A stretch of 64,000 nt of DNA from Bartonella melophagi K-2C (GCF_000278255.1 NZ_JH725081.1:561868-625867); one strand, 5' to 3'; counted from the stretch's first letter, positions 40,404 to 51,100 are shown. Made by a program: numbers and translations. Notes: generated by a model from the sequence alone, not told the origin.

Positions 40404-42407
40404 ATGGCAACAAAGGCTAAACAAAAAGATAGCGTGGCAGAAACAGGCCAAGTAAGTTTGGACAGTCCTCTTCTTGATTTTTCCGATGATGCTATCAAAA
40501 AGATGATTAAACTCGCCAAGAAAAATGGTTATGTGACAATGGATGAGTTGAATGCAGTTCTTCCTTCTGAGTCAGTTACATCTGAGCAAATTGAAAATGC
40601 ATTGGCCATGCTGTCTGAAATGGGGATTAATGTTGTAGACGACGAAGATGAAGTTGATTCTGAGCCTTATGAGGAAGAAATTACGATAGAAAGTAGTGAT
40701 TTAGTGGAGGCCACCAGCCGATCAATTGCGACGATATCGAAATGTGATGCAACAGATCGAACTGATGACCCGGTGCGCATGTATTTGCGTGAAATGGGAG
40801 CAGTTGAATTACTTTCACGTGAGGGTGAAATTGCCATTGCTAAGCGTATTGAAGCAGGGCGTGAAACAATGATTGCGGGGCTATGTGAGAGCCCTTTAAC
40901 ATTTCAAGCCTTAATTATATGGCGTGAAGAATTAAATGAGAAACGTATCCTTCTTCGTGAAATTATTGATCTTGAAATGACTTATGCTGGTCCAGAAGCC
41001 AAGCAAGCTCCTGCTATTGAACGTAGTGAAGTAGAAAGAATAAAAGAGGAAATGACGTGTTCTAGTATGCATGATGTAGACGATCTTGCAGCAGACATTG
41101 GTGTTGAAGATGATGAGGAGGATGAAGTTAACTTATCGCTTGCAGCGATGGAAAATGAACTGTGCCCTCAAGTTATGGAAACTTTAGATTTTATTGCTGA
41201 GGCGTATGTAAAACTGCGAAAATTACAAGATCAACATGTTGAAAGTAGTTTAGCAGATTGTAAAGAGGATGCTCTTTCATCTTCTCAAAAAAAGAAATGC
41301 ACTCAATTGAAAGCTGATTTAGTTCAAGCGGTAAAGTCTCTTTCTTTAAACCAAAATCGTATTGAGGCATTGGTTGAACAGCTTTATGATATCAATAAAC
41401 GGTTGGTTCATAGTGAAGGTAAATTGAAACGGCTTGCTAACAACTATGGAGTTGGGCACGAAGATTTTTTAAAAGAATATCAAGGTCGTGAATTAGATGC
41501 AGATTGGATTAATTATATTGCGACTTTGCCGGGATCTGGCTGGAAAGAATTTTCAACTCGTGAAGCCAAGGTAATACAGAGTTTGCGCAGTGAAATACAA
41601 AGTCTTGCACAAGAAACTGCTATCTCAATTGGGGAGTTTCGTCGAATTGTTACACAGGTACAAAAAGGTGAGCGTGAAGCAACAATCGCTAAAAAGGAAA
41701 TGGTGGAAGCTAATTTACGCCTTGTGATTTCAATTGCAAAAAGATATACTAATCGTGGTTTACAATTTCTTGACCTTATTCAAGAAGGCAATATCGGCTT
41801 GATGAAGGCGGTCGATAAATTTGAATACCGGCGTGGATACAAATTTTCAACTTATGCAACATGGTGGATTCGTCAGGCAATTACACGCTCGATAGCTGAT
41901 CAAGCACGCACCATTCGTATCCCTGTTCATATGATTGAAACTATTAATAAGATTGTTCGTACATCACGTCAGATTTTACATGAAATTGGGCGTGAACCTA
42001 CACCGGAAGAATTGTCTAGCAAACTTTCTATGCCATTAGAGAAAGTGAGAAAAGTGCTTAAAATTGCAAAAGAGCCTATTTCACTTGAAACACCAGTCGG
42101 TGATGAGGATGATTCTCATTTAGGTGATTTCATTGAGGATAGAAATGCATTATTGCCGATTGATGCAGCTATTCAAGCTAATTTACGAGATACAACAACT
42201 CGCGTACTTGCCTCACTAACACCGCGTGAAGAACGTGTTTTGCGGATGCGTTTTGGTATTGGGATGAACACTGATCACACGTTGGAAGAAGTTGGTCAGC
42301 AGTTTTCAGTTACACGTGAGCGTATCCGTCAGATTGAAGCAAAAGCGCTTCGTAAGTTAAAGCATCCTAGCCGTTCACGGAAATTACGAAGTTTTCTTGA
42401 TTCTTAA
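40404..42407 (+). CDS. rpoD: RNA polymerase primary sigma factor (sigma 70)
   Basis: The 667-residue protein has region 1.1 (about 20-95), region 1.2 ([17 protein letters not shown]), a non-conserved acidic insert, then region 2 ([19 protein letters not shown] and [20 protein letters not shown]), region 3 and region 4 ([20 protein letters not shown]). It recognises the -10 and -35 of housekeeping promoters. GTGGAG lies 8 bases before the ATG. Length fits Rhizobiales RpoD. It is likely transcribed both with dnaG and from its own upstream region. Confidence 0.98.
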   Translation: MATKAKQKDSVAETGQVSLDSPLLDFSDDAIKKMIKLAKKNGYVTMDELNAVLPSESVTSEQIENALAMLSEMGINVVDDEDEVDSEPYEEEITIESSDLVEATSRSIATISKCDATDRTDDPVRMYLREMGAVELLSREGEIAIAKRIEAGRETMIAGLCESPLTFQALIIWREELNEKRILLREIIDLEMTYAGPEAKQAPAIERSEVERIKEEMTCSSMHDVDDLAADIGVEDDEEDEVNLSLAAMENELCPQVMETLDFIAEAYVKLRKLQDQHVESSLADCKEDALSSSQKKKCTQLKADLVQAVKSLSLNQNRIEALVEQLYDINKRLVHSEGKLKRLANNYGVGHEDFLKEYQGRELDADWINYIATLPGSGWKEFSTREAKVIQSLRSEIQSLAQETAISIGEFRRIVTQVQKGEREATIAKKEMVEANLRLVISIAKRYTNRGLQFLDLIQEGNIGLMKAVDKFEYRRGYKFSTYATWWIRQAITRSIADQARTIRIPVHMIETINKIVRTSRQILHEIGREPTPEELSSKLSMPLEKVRKVLKIAKEPISLETPVGDEDDSHLGDFIEDRNALLPIDAAIQANLRDTTTRVLASLTPREERVLRMRFGIGMNTDHTLEEVGQQFSVTRERIRQIEAKALRKLKHPSRSRKLRSFLDS

Positions 42408-43066
42408 TAATATTACAGTATATTTCAAAAATTATCATTTGTTGTAATGAAAACTTTAGTGTGTCATTTTTGCGAAACTTTTAAGAAAGATAAAAGAAGC
42501 GATAGTGCATAATTGGAGAAAATTCACTGTTCAAGCAATATAATAACTTAAATATTTATTACTACGCTCTGTGGAAAAAAAGACAGTGTAAAATCATGGA
42601 GATGATCTGCGAAGAAATAAATGACGTCATAAAAACTATTTTTTGTACATATAGGTAAAGTTAACTCCAGAGGGGATGATGTTGATATGCTTCACGTTGA
42701 AGTGTGTCAAATTATAGGTAAACACAACAAATCTCTTTTTTATAAAATAGCTTATACAAGTGTATAGTTTGTAGAAGAAATTTCATTTAATTTTTGTCAA
42801 TAATTGTAGTCTGTAGGATTACAATTAGGTGTGGTTTCTGAGTTTGAGTTCATTTGTAGTAAGATATTTTCATAAGGTATTTTTTATATGAGATTTTTTC
42901 TAGAGATATCTTTTATCTTTGTTTAATTAATCTTTGGGAAGATTGTTTTGGGGCAGAATGAATATGGATGGTATTAAGCTAGCTTAGAGATGTATAATGT
43001 TACAGAAACAATATTGTACCTATTTTGCATAAATTTTCTTATTTAAAAAAAGAGTAGAGTCGATTT
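42408..43066. other. 0.66-kb gene-free gap after rpoD
   Basis: I found no coding frame and no clear terminator for rpoD. The right end includes the promoter of the YcgN-type gene. Confidence 0.5.
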
Positions 43067-43528
43067 ATGAGTAAAGAGGCTCCCTTTTGGAAAGTTAAAA
43101 AATTAGAAGAGATGTCCATTGTTGAGTGGGAGAGTCTCTGTGATGGTTGTGGCTTTTGTTGTTTGCATAAAGTAGAAGATGAAAACACTGGTTATATTTA
43201 TACAACTAGCGTTGCTTGCCGTCTTTTAGATATGGAGACTTGTCAGTGTCAAGATTATGCTCATCGTAAATCAATAGTTCCGGATTGTATATTATTGGAT
43301 ATTGCAACGGTGAAAAAAGTTCATTGGCTGCCAAAAAATTGTGCTTATCGGTTAATTAATGAAGGAAAAGACCTTCATTGGTGGCATCCACTTATATCAG
43401 GAAATCGCCAAACGGTACATCAAGCACAATTCTCTGCACACGGGAAGATTGAAGTTCACGAAAATGACTTATCATCTGACAAGGCCTATCTTCAATATAT
43501 CACCGGCATTTTATATGAGGGCCGGTGA
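43067..43528 (+). CDS. YcgN-family cysteine-cluster protein
   Basis: This 153-residue protein belongs to the UPF0260/YcgN family. It has the cysteine cluster CDGCGFCC (about 25-32) and later CRLLDMETCQCQDY and PDC, a pattern that suggests a metal or Fe-S site. PKNCAYRLI follows near residue 92. The function is not established. The last codons and stop lie inside an intrinsic terminator hairpin, so transcription ends immediately after this gene. Confidence 0.88.
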   Translation: MSKEAPFWKVKKLEEMSIVEWESLCDGCGFCCLHKVEDENTGYIYTTSVACRLLDMETCQCQDYAHRKSIVPDCILLDIATVKKVHWLPKNCAYRLINEGKDLHWWHPLISGNRQTVHQAQFSAHGKIEVHENDLSSDKAYLQYITGILYEGR

Positions 43529-43540
43529 TACAATTTTTAT
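43498..43540 (+). terminator. intrinsic terminator overlapping the end of the YcgN-type gene
   Basis: A perfect 10-bp stem TATCACCGGC/GCCGGTGATA (43498-43507, 43521-43530) has a 13-base loop. CAATTTTT follows. The stop codon (43526-43528) lies in the right arm. Confidence 0.75.
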
Positions 43541-43577
43541 GTATCGTTTTATGTACGAATTAGCGACTATACCTTAC

Positions 43578-44324
43578 TTAGTCGATAGAAAATGTTACAG
43601 TGACACTGACATTATAGTTCAATTCACCACTTGAAAAATTTGTATCTGCATAACTTGTAAATTGTGCACTTCTGCTTAAGCGCTGTGTTGGATGAAAGTT
43701 ATTATTATTTTCATTAATTTCAATGATTTTACCCAATTTTAAATTAGCTGCTTGTGCTAAAGTTTTTGCTTTTTCAATAGCTTCAGCAATAGCTTTTTGA
43801 CGTGCTTCTTTATAAAAAGGTTTTGTATCGGCATTGGTAAAGGTAATGCCATGGATAGAATTAATGCCAAAAGATATTGCTTGATCAAATATTTTACCAA
43901 CGTTAGCAAGATCACGGATACGTACCGTTAAAGAATTGGAAACTTCATAAATATTTTCGTTGTTTTTTTGTTCTGGCTGTTTATCTGAGCTAGATTGATA
44001 AATAGACAGATTTGATGTTTGCAAGTCGTGTTCTTGAATGTTATTTTTTTTAAAGGAATCTACAACATCGTTCATAAATTTATTATTGTCTGCTAATGCT
44101 TTTTGAGCGGTTTTATCGTGAGTAACAATAGATAGATTGATAATTGCCATATCTGGTATTGCTTGGCTTTCACCTGTTGCAGTAACTACAATAGTTGAAT
44201 TTTTCATTGTACATCCTTCTGCGTGTACAGAGAATGAAGTGGTTAGTAATGTTAATGCTGCTAACATGGAAACTTTAATTAGGTTAGTATTTTTTAACTG
44301 GAAAATTATTTGTGTCATATTCAT
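43578..44324 (-). CDS. SIMPL-domain periplasmic protein (BP26/OMP28-like)
   Basis: The 248-residue protein begins at the ATG at 44324 (AAGGAG upstream). A signal peptide ends near ...TSFSVHAEG (about residue 37). The SIMPL/DUF541 domain fills the rest, with TGESQAIPDMAIINLSI near the start and AIAEAIEKAKTLAQAANLKLG in the middle. Its Brucella relative BP26 (OMP28) is a periplasmic immunogen that forms a channel-like oligomer. Function in the cell is unknown. It converges on the YcgN-type gene. Confidence 0.88.
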   Translation of the reverse strand: MNMTQIIFQLKNTNLIKVSMLAALTLLTTSFSVHAEGCTMKNSTIVVTATGESQAIPDMAIINLSIVTHDKTAQKALADNNKFMNDVVDSFKKNNIQEHDLQTSNLSIYQSSSDKQPEQKNNENIYEVSNSLTVRIRDLANVGKIFDQAISFGINSIHGITFTNADTKPFYKEARQKAIAEAIEKAKTLAQAANLKLGKIIEINENNNNFHPTQRLSRSAQFTSYADTNFSSGELNYNVSVTVTFSID

Positions 44325-44489
44325 TTTCACTCCTTTCATTTATAGATTTTTACTTTTTCATTTTCGGGAATCATTGTAAGAGTTAAGATACTGAAAGATA
44401 AAAAACGAGAGAAATTTAAAAAAGTGAATTATAATTCAAGCAGTCTCTTGTATCGTAAGGCATTTTAGTTTAGAGAAAAATAGTCTGTA

Positions 44490-44566
44490 GGGCCTGTAGC
44501 TCAATTGGTTAGAGCCAGCGGCTCATAACCGCTTGGTTGGGGGTTCGAGTCCCTCCGGGCCCACCA
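44490..44566 (+). tRNA. tRNA with CAU anticodon, probably tRNA-Ile2
   Basis: The 77-base cloverleaf includes an encoded CCA. The acceptor stem GGGCCTG/CGGGCCC closes with one G-T pair, the anticodon stem CAGCGG/CCGCTTG holds the loop CTCATAA (CAT at 44524-44526), and the T-arm has GGTTCGAGTCC. The acceptor sequence favours the lysidine-modified isoleucine tRNA over elongator or initiator Met, but this is inference. A tilS enzyme would be needed. Confidence 0.9.
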
Positions 44567-45614
44567 TTCTCTTTTTTATCCCTATAAGCAGTTGATTTTA
44601 TTATATTTAATATGTCTTCCGGGGCCAGAAGTCATCTAGTAAGTCAAAATATCTTTTTAGGGTAAAGATTTACATAGTTGTTTATTTTGTTGATTTTTTG
44701 GCTTCCTATCAGGCACATTTTTGTAGCTTTGTGATTTATTTAATCAAGTTTTCTGGTCAGTGCTTTAGCATAAAGTGTTTGTTGTATACTATTGGTTGAT
44801 TACAATATTGTTCTCAATATATTCCTCTGCTATTTTCGCACAAAAATATGGAATTTTATTAGATTTCAAAAGTTTTGTGAGGGAAGGGGATATTTAAATA
44901 AAGCTATTAGCTTTTAAAGGTGCTCGTATCCAATAGACTAAGTTTTTCTTTATCATCCATAATATATGTATTTTTATGTGTTATAAAACCTCAGGATAAG
45001 ATTTTGCTATCGAATCTATAAAATAAATTACATGAATAGTTATGACATCAATGAAATGGAAGTTGAAAAATTTATAAGTATTCATTTAGTGGATATGACA
45101 ATAACATATTTAGGAGCGACGATTCTTTTTAAAACATGGGTTGGAAACTATTATTATAAAAATGGAAAATAAGGAGGGTTGCTTTCTCAAGGGATGAAGC
45201 GGGTTATTTTTTTCAGTTAAGAATAATCGATATTATTTGCAGGATGATGATAAGCTTTAATGGTGATTTGTGATTAGTTTGGCAAAAGATGTATTACTTA
45301 TAAAGCGCGAAGGTGGAGGCTGTGAATATAAGTGCGTTGGCAACCACAAAAAACATTTAATATCCTCCTCCTTCTAAGAGCGACCCAAGTAGCCATTTTT
45401 ACAAGGAGCTATTTCATATTCTAGAACTAATTGTTTTCAATTTTAACTGGTGTTGAAAATAAGAAAAATTGTATCACTGCAAACAGAGCTTGTTTGATTA
45501 TTTTACTACAGCAAAAATTATAAAACAGCTTAAACTTTATCAATATGGTAGAAATATAATACTACTGTCCACGTTAATAAAATTTAAGCCTGATTTTATT
45601 TGAAATGAATATTA
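44567..45614. other. 1-kb gene-poor gap between a tRNA gene and an XRE regulator
   Basis: There is no intact gene apart from a possible 46-residue frame (45032-45172). A gap of this size next to a tRNA and a phage-type regulator could be the scar of an excised element, but I found no repeat of the tRNA 3' end. Confidence 0.45.
45032..45172 (+). CDS. possible 46-residue protein
   Basis: The frame begins MNSYDINEMEVEKFISIHLV and ends WVGNYYYKNGK. Composition is more balanced than that of nearby random frames. No Shine-Dalgarno site is visible and I recognise no family. It may be a fragment of a lost gene. Confidence 0.2.
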   Translation: MNSYDINEMEVEKFISIHLVDMTITYLGATILFKTWVGNYYYKNGK

Positions 45615-46151
45615 TTAGCTAGCGGTCGTTTCTTTGTGCGAGATGCTTCGAATAAGTAAATCGATAAACAAACTAAGAGCATAAGAGTTGGCCATATTTG
45701 CTTTCATATTGACCAAAGAAGTAATTGCCTTTGGATTGAGGACATTGGATATACCTTGTGTCAAAAGATATTGCTGTAATTTTTCATAAGAATTTTCAAT
45801 CTTTTTTTGATTTAGTGTATCGTTATGATCATTTTTGGTAAGAATATCTTCAATTGCTTCAATTTTTTTAATAAAATAATTCCAATCGAATTCACTTCTA
45901 GTGCATTCGGTATCAAACATTTTTCCTTGTCCAGTTAAAAGCCAATTAATGTTGACTCCATACAACGTGCGGTATGCTTGTAATACGCTAAGGTTAGGTT
46001 CTCTTTCTCCACGCTCATAAAAGGCGATAGAATTTTTTGTCATGCTAAAATTTTTAGCTAATGTTTCACGTGACGGATCGCCTAAAGCGAGGCGTACATG
46101 ACGTAAACGTTTTCCAAATACAGTTTTTGCTTCAGTTTCAGGACGTGCCAC
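45615..46151 (-). CDS. XRE-family transcriptional regulator
   Basis: This 178-residue protein starts at a GTG with GGGAG 7 bases upstream. An HTH_3 domain occupies about 10-75 (FGKRLRHVRLALGDPSRETL, then NSIAFYERGEREPNLSVLQAY). The segment INWLLTGQGKMF is typical of phage-repressor-like regulators. The C-terminal part (about 85-178) is not a peptidase domain and is unassigned. It stands alone between gene-poor gaps and diverges from the DUF475 gene. Targets are unknown. Confidence 0.85.
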   Translation of the reverse strand: MARPETEAKTVFGKRLRHVRLALGDPSRETLAKNFSMTKNSIAFYERGEREPNLSVLQAYRTLYGVNINWLLTGQGKMFDTECTRSEFDWNYFIKKIEAIEDILTKNDHNDTLNQKKIENSYEKLQQYLLTQGISNVLNPKAITSLVNMKANMANSYALSLFIDLLIRSISHKETTAS

Positions 46152-46518
46152 GAATTATCTCCCTCAGTAAATCATCATGGTATGAGCTTTGTGTTGGTAA
46201 AAGCACACAATGTATGAATATCTCATTACCTAATGTCAATATTTATTGACTTTTATTCCTCTTATTTTTTAAAATATTTAATAAATATTTGGATTAAATT
46301 TTAATTTTTTGTATTTTATTATTATAAAGAATAACCTTTTTATTGGAAGAAATATAGGCTTTTTTGATTTTTCTCTTGTTTTTTCTTGGAGAGATTCCAT
46401 ATAAATTTTACAATGTATATTATTGTACTTATCAATAGATGTAATCTTTCAGTCTTGTGATCTTTTAATATGAGTGAGTAGCAGGATAGATTAAAGAGAT
46501 GATTTTGAGGCGTGATTC
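46152..46518. other. divergent promoter region, XRE regulator and DUF475 gene
   Basis: These 367 bases are strongly AT-rich and must hold the promoters of both divergent genes. I saw no clear inverted repeat that could be a regulator-binding site. Confidence 0.45.
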
Positions 46519-47559
46519 ATGGCCCTATTAGGTTATTTTAGATGGGCTTTTTTCTTCACAATTATTGGTGTTTTTGGGGGTGGATTTGTTGGTTGGTTTG
46601 AGACGGGTAGTCTCATTGGTTTTTTAAAATATTTTTTCATTTGCTGTATTTTGGGAATTTTGGAAATTTCTCTATCTTTTGATAATTCCATTATCAATGC
46701 ACGTATTCTTGGAAAGATGGATCAGCTATGGTCCCGTCGCTTTTTGACATGGGGCATTTTAATAGCAGTATTTGGTATGAGGGTTATTTTTCCGTTACTG
46801 ATTGTTGCTTTTGCAGCTTGGATTAGTCCAGTTGCAGCAGTCAAATTAGCACTGTGGGAGCCACATCAGTATACTGAAATTTTGACAAATGCTCATGTGG
46901 GTATTGCTGCTTTTGGGGGAACTTTTCTCATAATGGTTGGTTTAAAATATTTTTTTGATCCTAAAAAAGAGGTGCATTGGCTAGCATTTATAGAGAAGCC
47001 AGCTCAGAAGGTTGGTTCATTTGTTGGAGTTGATATTGCTATTGTTTTAATTCTGATGTTGTTTTTCTTAGGGCAAATTACAACAGAAAATAAGCTGACT
47101 GTTTTATTTGCTATGCTTTATGGGCTTTTAACATTTTTAGTGGTTGAAGCAGTTAGTTCACTTTTGGATTCCCAAAAAAATACTTTAGTCACTATCGCTA
47201 AGGGAGGAGTGGGCTCATTTCTTTATTTAGAAATTCTGGATGCTAGCTTTTCTTTTGATGGTGTTATGAGTGCTTTTGCTTTTTCACATAATCTTTTTAT
47301 TATTGCAATTGGTCTTGGTATCGGTGCATTTTATGTACGTGCTATAACTATCATGTTGGTTGAAACAGGAACATTGTTGCATTACCGCTATTTGGAACAC
47401 GGTGCTTTTTACGCAATCTTGGTACTTGCAGTGATTATGTATATACAAATTATTATGCCGGTGCCTGAAGCATTAACAGGACTTATTGGTGTATGTATTC
47501 TTGGGGTAGCATTTTATTCCTCCATTCGCTTTAAACATAAAACATTATCTCCCGAATAA
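46519..47559 (+). CDS. DUF475/TerC-type integral membrane protein
   Basis: This 346-residue protein has 8-9 predicted helices and the paired acidic motifs of the TerC superfamily: EISLSFDNSIINARIL (about 51-66) and EILDASFSFDGVMSAFA (about 238-254). TerC-type proteins are linked to metal handling, in some cases manganese export, and tellurite resistance. The substrate here is unknown. GAGG lies 8 bases before the ATG. It converges on pncA, with a weak 7-bp hairpin at 47558-47582. Confidence 0.87.
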   Translation: MALLGYFRWAFFFTIIGVFGGGFVGWFETGSLIGFLKYFFICCILGILEISLSFDNSIINARILGKMDQLWSRRFLTWGILIAVFGMRVIFPLLIVAFAAWISPVAAVKLALWEPHQYTEILTNAHVGIAAFGGTFLIMVGLKYFFDPKKEVHWLAFIEKPAQKVGSFVGVDIAIVLILMLFFLGQITTENKLTVLFAMLYGLLTFLVVEAVSSLLDSQKNTLVTIAKGGVGSFLYLEILDASFSFDGVMSAFAFSHNLFIIAIGLGIGAFYVRAITIMLVETGTLLHYRYLEHGAFYAILVLAVIMYIQIIMPVPEALTGLIGVCILGVAFYSSIRFKHKTLSPE

Positions 47560-47631
47560 TCTGTTGTTTTGAAATACAGATTCTATAAAAACCCTTCTAT
47601 TTATTACCACAAAACAGGACTGGGAAGTGGT

Positions 47632-48240
47632 TTATAATGTCATTAAGAGCTCTATGCCGGTTTCATTCATAGTTTTAAGCATCGTATTTAATGATCCATT
47701 TAGATCAATACCGGCACAGGCGTTCAGTGAAACACTCACTTTAAAGCCGCATTTTACGGCATGAAGTGCAGAAAATCCCACACAGAAATCAGTAGCCAAA
47801 CCACATATAATTAATTGTGTAAAACCACGCTCTTTGAGATAACTTTGTAAGCCTGTTGGCGTTTTTTGGTCATTTTCAAAAAAAGCAGAACAACTGTCAA
47901 TTTTTTGATGATAACCTTTTCTAAGGATAAGTTGTGCTTTATCAACCATGAGAGACGTATGAAATTTTGCTCCTTGTGTTCCTTGTACACAATGATCGGG
48001 CCACAGTGTTTGAAATCCGTAGTCAAGCTTAACCGTATCATAAAGAGATTTGTGGGGATAGGAAGAAGCAAAGCTGCAATGGCCTTTGGGATGCCAATCT
48101 TGGGTTAAAATGACATGATCAAAACGGTTTATAAGGTCATTGACAGCGGGTATAATAGTATCGCTTTGTGGGACTGCAAGTACTCCTCCTGGTAAGAAGT
48201 CATTTTGTACATCGATAACGATTAAGGCTTTTTTTTCCAT
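47632..48240 (-). CDS. pncA: nicotinamidase
   Basis: PncA converts nicotinamide to nicotinate for NAD salvage and activates pyrazinamide in bacteria that have it. The 202 residues show the isochorismatase-type fold: catalytic Asp10 in VIDVQNDFLPGG, metal ligands in TQDWHPKGHCSF, and the nucleophile Cys in ICGLATDFCVG. The Lys of the catalytic triad lies in ILRKG. AGGAAT precedes the ATG. It is monocistronic. Confidence 0.95.
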   Translation of the reverse strand: MEKKALIVIDVQNDFLPGGVLAVPQSDTIIPAVNDLINRFDHVILTQDWHPKGHCSFASSYPHKSLYDTVKLDYGFQTLWPDHCVQGTQGAKFHTSLMVDKAQLILRKGYHQKIDSCSAFFENDQKTPTGLQSYLKERGFTQLIICGLATDFCVGFSALHAVKCGFKVSVSLNACAGIDLNGSLNTMLKTMNETGIELLMTL

Positions 48241-48978
48241 AAATTTATTCCTGTGGGTGATTTTTTGTCGTGCCTTTTAAAGATTGTATTTCGTCTTAAA
48301 GTTTTGAGATGATTTGGTCAATGTTTGTGCTTATTTTGATGATTTAAACCAAAAGAAATGAATGGATCAGTTGGTACGATAATTTTTGTAATTTTGTACT
48401 AATTTGTAACTGTGGATCAATATAAGTGGTGCACTATTTAGTGGTAAACTATGTGTTGGTACAAAGCTTTGATGATAATAGGGCTGGAGCATTAGATTTT
48501 ATAAATGTATTTTCACTTTTTAATGCAGTTTTAATCACATAAAATAATATACTGGTCATTTATTTTGATGACATCGAAATGATAAAAAGAGGTGGAGAAA
48601 AGTGGTGTGATGTAAAATCTGTAAGGCGGGAAAATGGTGCATAGAAAATTGGCTTTCTCTTATGATTTTTGTTGCGCTAATAGATTGGTTTAATATGATA
48701 AAAGTGTAGTTTTGTATCCTGTATGGAGAAGAGAGGAGCTATTTGATAGCATAAGTCAAGTATGATTTAAGAATATTTGCTTTTTGTACTTTGAGATAGT
48801 GTTTTTCTGCCTTTGAAGCGCAAAGTAGGGCTTGTGGGATTAGAAAAAATATATCAATATAAAGATAAAGCTGTTAGGGCATTATTTAAGTGTTGCTAAT
48901 TGTGAAATTTAAGAAAAGCTAAAATAATACTTTCGAAATTCTCACCCTTTAATTTTGTATAATATCAAAGAGAAATTT
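48241..48978. other. 0.74-kb gene-free gap before ettA
   Basis: It holds the divergent promoters of pncA and ettA. I saw no credible reading frame. The 8 codons upstream of ettA in frame (48955-48978) are not conserved. Confidence 0.5.
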
Positions 48979-50628
48979 ATGGCACGTCAATTTATCTATC
49001 ATATGGCTGGGGTCAATAAGATTTACGGCAGTAAGAAAATTTTGGAAAATATTCATTTATCTTTTTATCCAGATGCTAAGATTGGTATTTTAGGCCCCAA
49101 TGGTGCAGGTAAGTCGACAATTTTACGTATTATGAGTGGGGTAGATAAGGAATATACAGGAGAAGCATGGCTTGCTGAAGGAGCACGTTGTGGTTATCTC
49201 CCGCAAGAGCCTGTTCTTGATCCAAACAAAGATGTATGGGGTAATGTGATGGAAGGGGTTGCAGATAAGCAAGCAATTTTAGATCGTTATAATGAACTGA
49301 TGATGAATTACAGTGATGAAACAGCCGATGAGAGTGCTAAACTTCAAGATATTATTGACAGTCAAAATCTTTGGGATTTAGACAATCAAGTAGAAATGGC
49401 TATGGCCGCTCTTGGTTGTCCATCAGGGGAGGAGGGTGTAACGAAACTTTCAGGTGGTGAAAGGCGGCGTGTTGCACTTTGTAAGTTGCTTTTGTCAAAA
49501 CCTGATTTGTTGCTTCTAGATGAACCGACAAACCATTTAGATGCTGAAACTACGGCCTGGCTTGAAAGGCATTTACGTGAATATCCAGGTGCAGTACTTC
49601 TGATTACGCATGACCGTTATTTTCTCGATAATGTAACGGGTTGGATATTAGAATTAGATCGCGGTAAAGGTATCCCTTATGAGGGAAATTATTCTGCTTA
49701 TTTGAGTGCTAAAGCTAAACGTATGGCACAAGAGGGGCGTGAAGAAGCTGCTCGTCAACGTGCATTGTCCCGCGAAAAGGAGTGGATAGCTTCCAGTCCG
49801 AAAGCGCGCCAAGCAAAATCAAAAGCTCGTATCAGGGCTTATGATGAATTGGTTCAAGCTGCACGTGAACGCCGTCCTGGAGATGCGCAAATTGTTATAC
49901 CAGTTGGAGAAAGATTGGGACAGATTGTTATTGAGGTTGATAATTTGTCAAAAGCGTATGGTGAGCGTGTATTAATCGATTCTCTTTCTTTCAAGCTTCC
50001 TGCCGGTGGAATTGTGGGCGTTATTGGTGCCAATGGTGTGGGGAAGTCTACCTTATTTAAAATGTTAACAGGGCAGGAACAGCCTGATTCAGGTACAGTA
50101 CGCATTGGGGAAACGGTTCAGATGAGTTATATTGACCAGAATCGTGATGCATTGGCAGGAGATAAGACTGTTTGGGAGGAAATCTCTGGTGGAGATGATA
50201 TTATTAAATTAGGCAAATATGAAATGAATAGCCGTGCTTATTGTGGTGCATTTAACTTTAAAGGTTCAGATCAGCAGCAAAAGGTGGCGAATTTATCAGG
50301 AGGGCAGCGCAATCGTGTTCATTTAGCTAAACTTTTAAAAAATGGAGGTAATGTTCTTCTTCTTGACGAACCTACAAACGATCTTGATACAGAAACATTA
50401 GGTGCATTAGAAGATGCACTGGAAAATTTTGCTGGTTGTGCAGTTGTGATATCGCATGATCGTATGTTTCTTGATAGGTTGGCTACTCATATTTTGGCGT
50501 TTGAAGGTAATGGTCATGTGGAATGGTTTGAAGGTAATTTTGCTGAATATGAAGCTGATAAACTTCGTCGTCTTGGTCCAGATGCTATTAATCTTAAACG
50601 TGTCAATTATAAACCTCTGGCCCGTTAA
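48979..50628 (+). CDS. ettA: energy-dependent translational throttle protein EttA (ABC-F)
   Basis: EttA is an ABC-F ATPase that binds the ribosomal E site and gates the first elongation steps according to ADP/ATP ratio. The start is the ATG at 48979 (MARQFIYHMAGVNKIYG, 549 residues) with AGAGAA upstream. There are two ATPase domains, with Walker A GPNGAGKST and GANGVGKST, signatures LSGGERRR and LSGGQRNR, and Walker B LLLLDEPTNHLD and VLLLDEPTNDLD. The linker and the arm typical of EttA lie in and between them. No membrane domain is present. Confidence 0.95.
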   Translation: MARQFIYHMAGVNKIYGSKKILENIHLSFYPDAKIGILGPNGAGKSTILRIMSGVDKEYTGEAWLAEGARCGYLPQEPVLDPNKDVWGNVMEGVADKQAILDRYNELMMNYSDETADESAKLQDIIDSQNLWDLDNQVEMAMAALGCPSGEEGVTKLSGGERRRVALCKLLLSKPDLLLLDEPTNHLDAETTAWLERHLREYPGAVLLITHDRYFLDNVTGWILELDRGKGIPYEGNYSAYLSAKAKRMAQEGREEAARQRALSREKEWIASSPKARQAKSKARIRAYDELVQAARERRPGDAQIVIPVGERLGQIVIEVDNLSKAYGERVLIDSLSFKLPAGGIVGVIGANGVGKSTLFKMLTGQEQPDSGTVRIGETVQMSYIDQNRDALAGDKTVWEEISGGDDIIKLGKYEMNSRAYCGAFNFKGSDQQQKVANLSGGQRNRVHLAKLLKNGGNVLLLDEPTNDLDTETLGALEDALENFAGCAVVISHDRMFLDRLATHILAFEGNGHVEWFEGNFAEYEADKLRRLGPDAINLKRVNYKPLAR

Positions 50629-51088
50629 CACCACTTTTTTATATGAATACTTATACTCCTAATTTGTCAGTATAATACTTTTTAGAAAATATCTAAGACC
50701 TGTATTTTTTGCAAAATATAGTTGCTTGATTTGACAGAGCAGGGCTGTTGAAGATTTTTATTGTAATAAGTTGTCTAATTAATTGATATAATTTATTCTG
50801 CTTATTGGAGTGTGATCTATAAAAACTATTTGTTATTTTAAAGTTTTTGCTACAGTAAATTATTTCTTATAATCTTGTACTAAGGATTTAAATTGCTAAA
50901 AAAAACTTTATTAACACACTTTGGAGTAAAGTGTGCTTCAAATTGGATCATCTTAAATATTTTTTGCCTAAATTTTTCCATTTTTACAAGGCTTAAAGTT
51001 GTTTTTTGCTCTTTTTTTAGCTAAAATGGTGAGAATTTCTTGTTATTTAAAATGTTTTATTTCATAGTAAAGTCATTGCATTAGCGAT
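50629..51088. other. non-coding stretch after ettA
   Basis: This AT-rich stretch has no gene. A perfect 8-bp hairpin CACACTTT/AAAGTGTG (50915-50935) is present but has no U-run on the plus strand. No terminator was found next to the ettA stop. Confidence 0.45.
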
Positions 51089-51094
51089 TATAAT
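51089..51094 (+). promoter_or_regulatory. TATAAT box of the candidate small RNA
   Basis: A consensus -10 hexamer lies 12-17 bases before the first paired base of the candidate RNA. The -35 region is poor. Confidence 0.4.
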
Positions 51095-51100
51095 GGTTGA

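Noticed and set aside
44600-44640. CTTCCGGGGCCAGAAG after the tRNA as a copy of the tRNA 3' end (attachment site)
   Set aside because: The match to the tRNA end is short and imperfect and no integrase is nearby.
30734-45580. Shared word TGTCCACGTT near 30.7 kb and 45.57 kb as a dispersed repeat
   Set aside because: Only about 10 bases match, in opposite orientation; chance is enough to explain it.
50915-50935. Perfect 8-bp hairpin as the ettA terminator
   Set aside because: It lies almost 290 bases after the stop and has no U-run on the plus strand.
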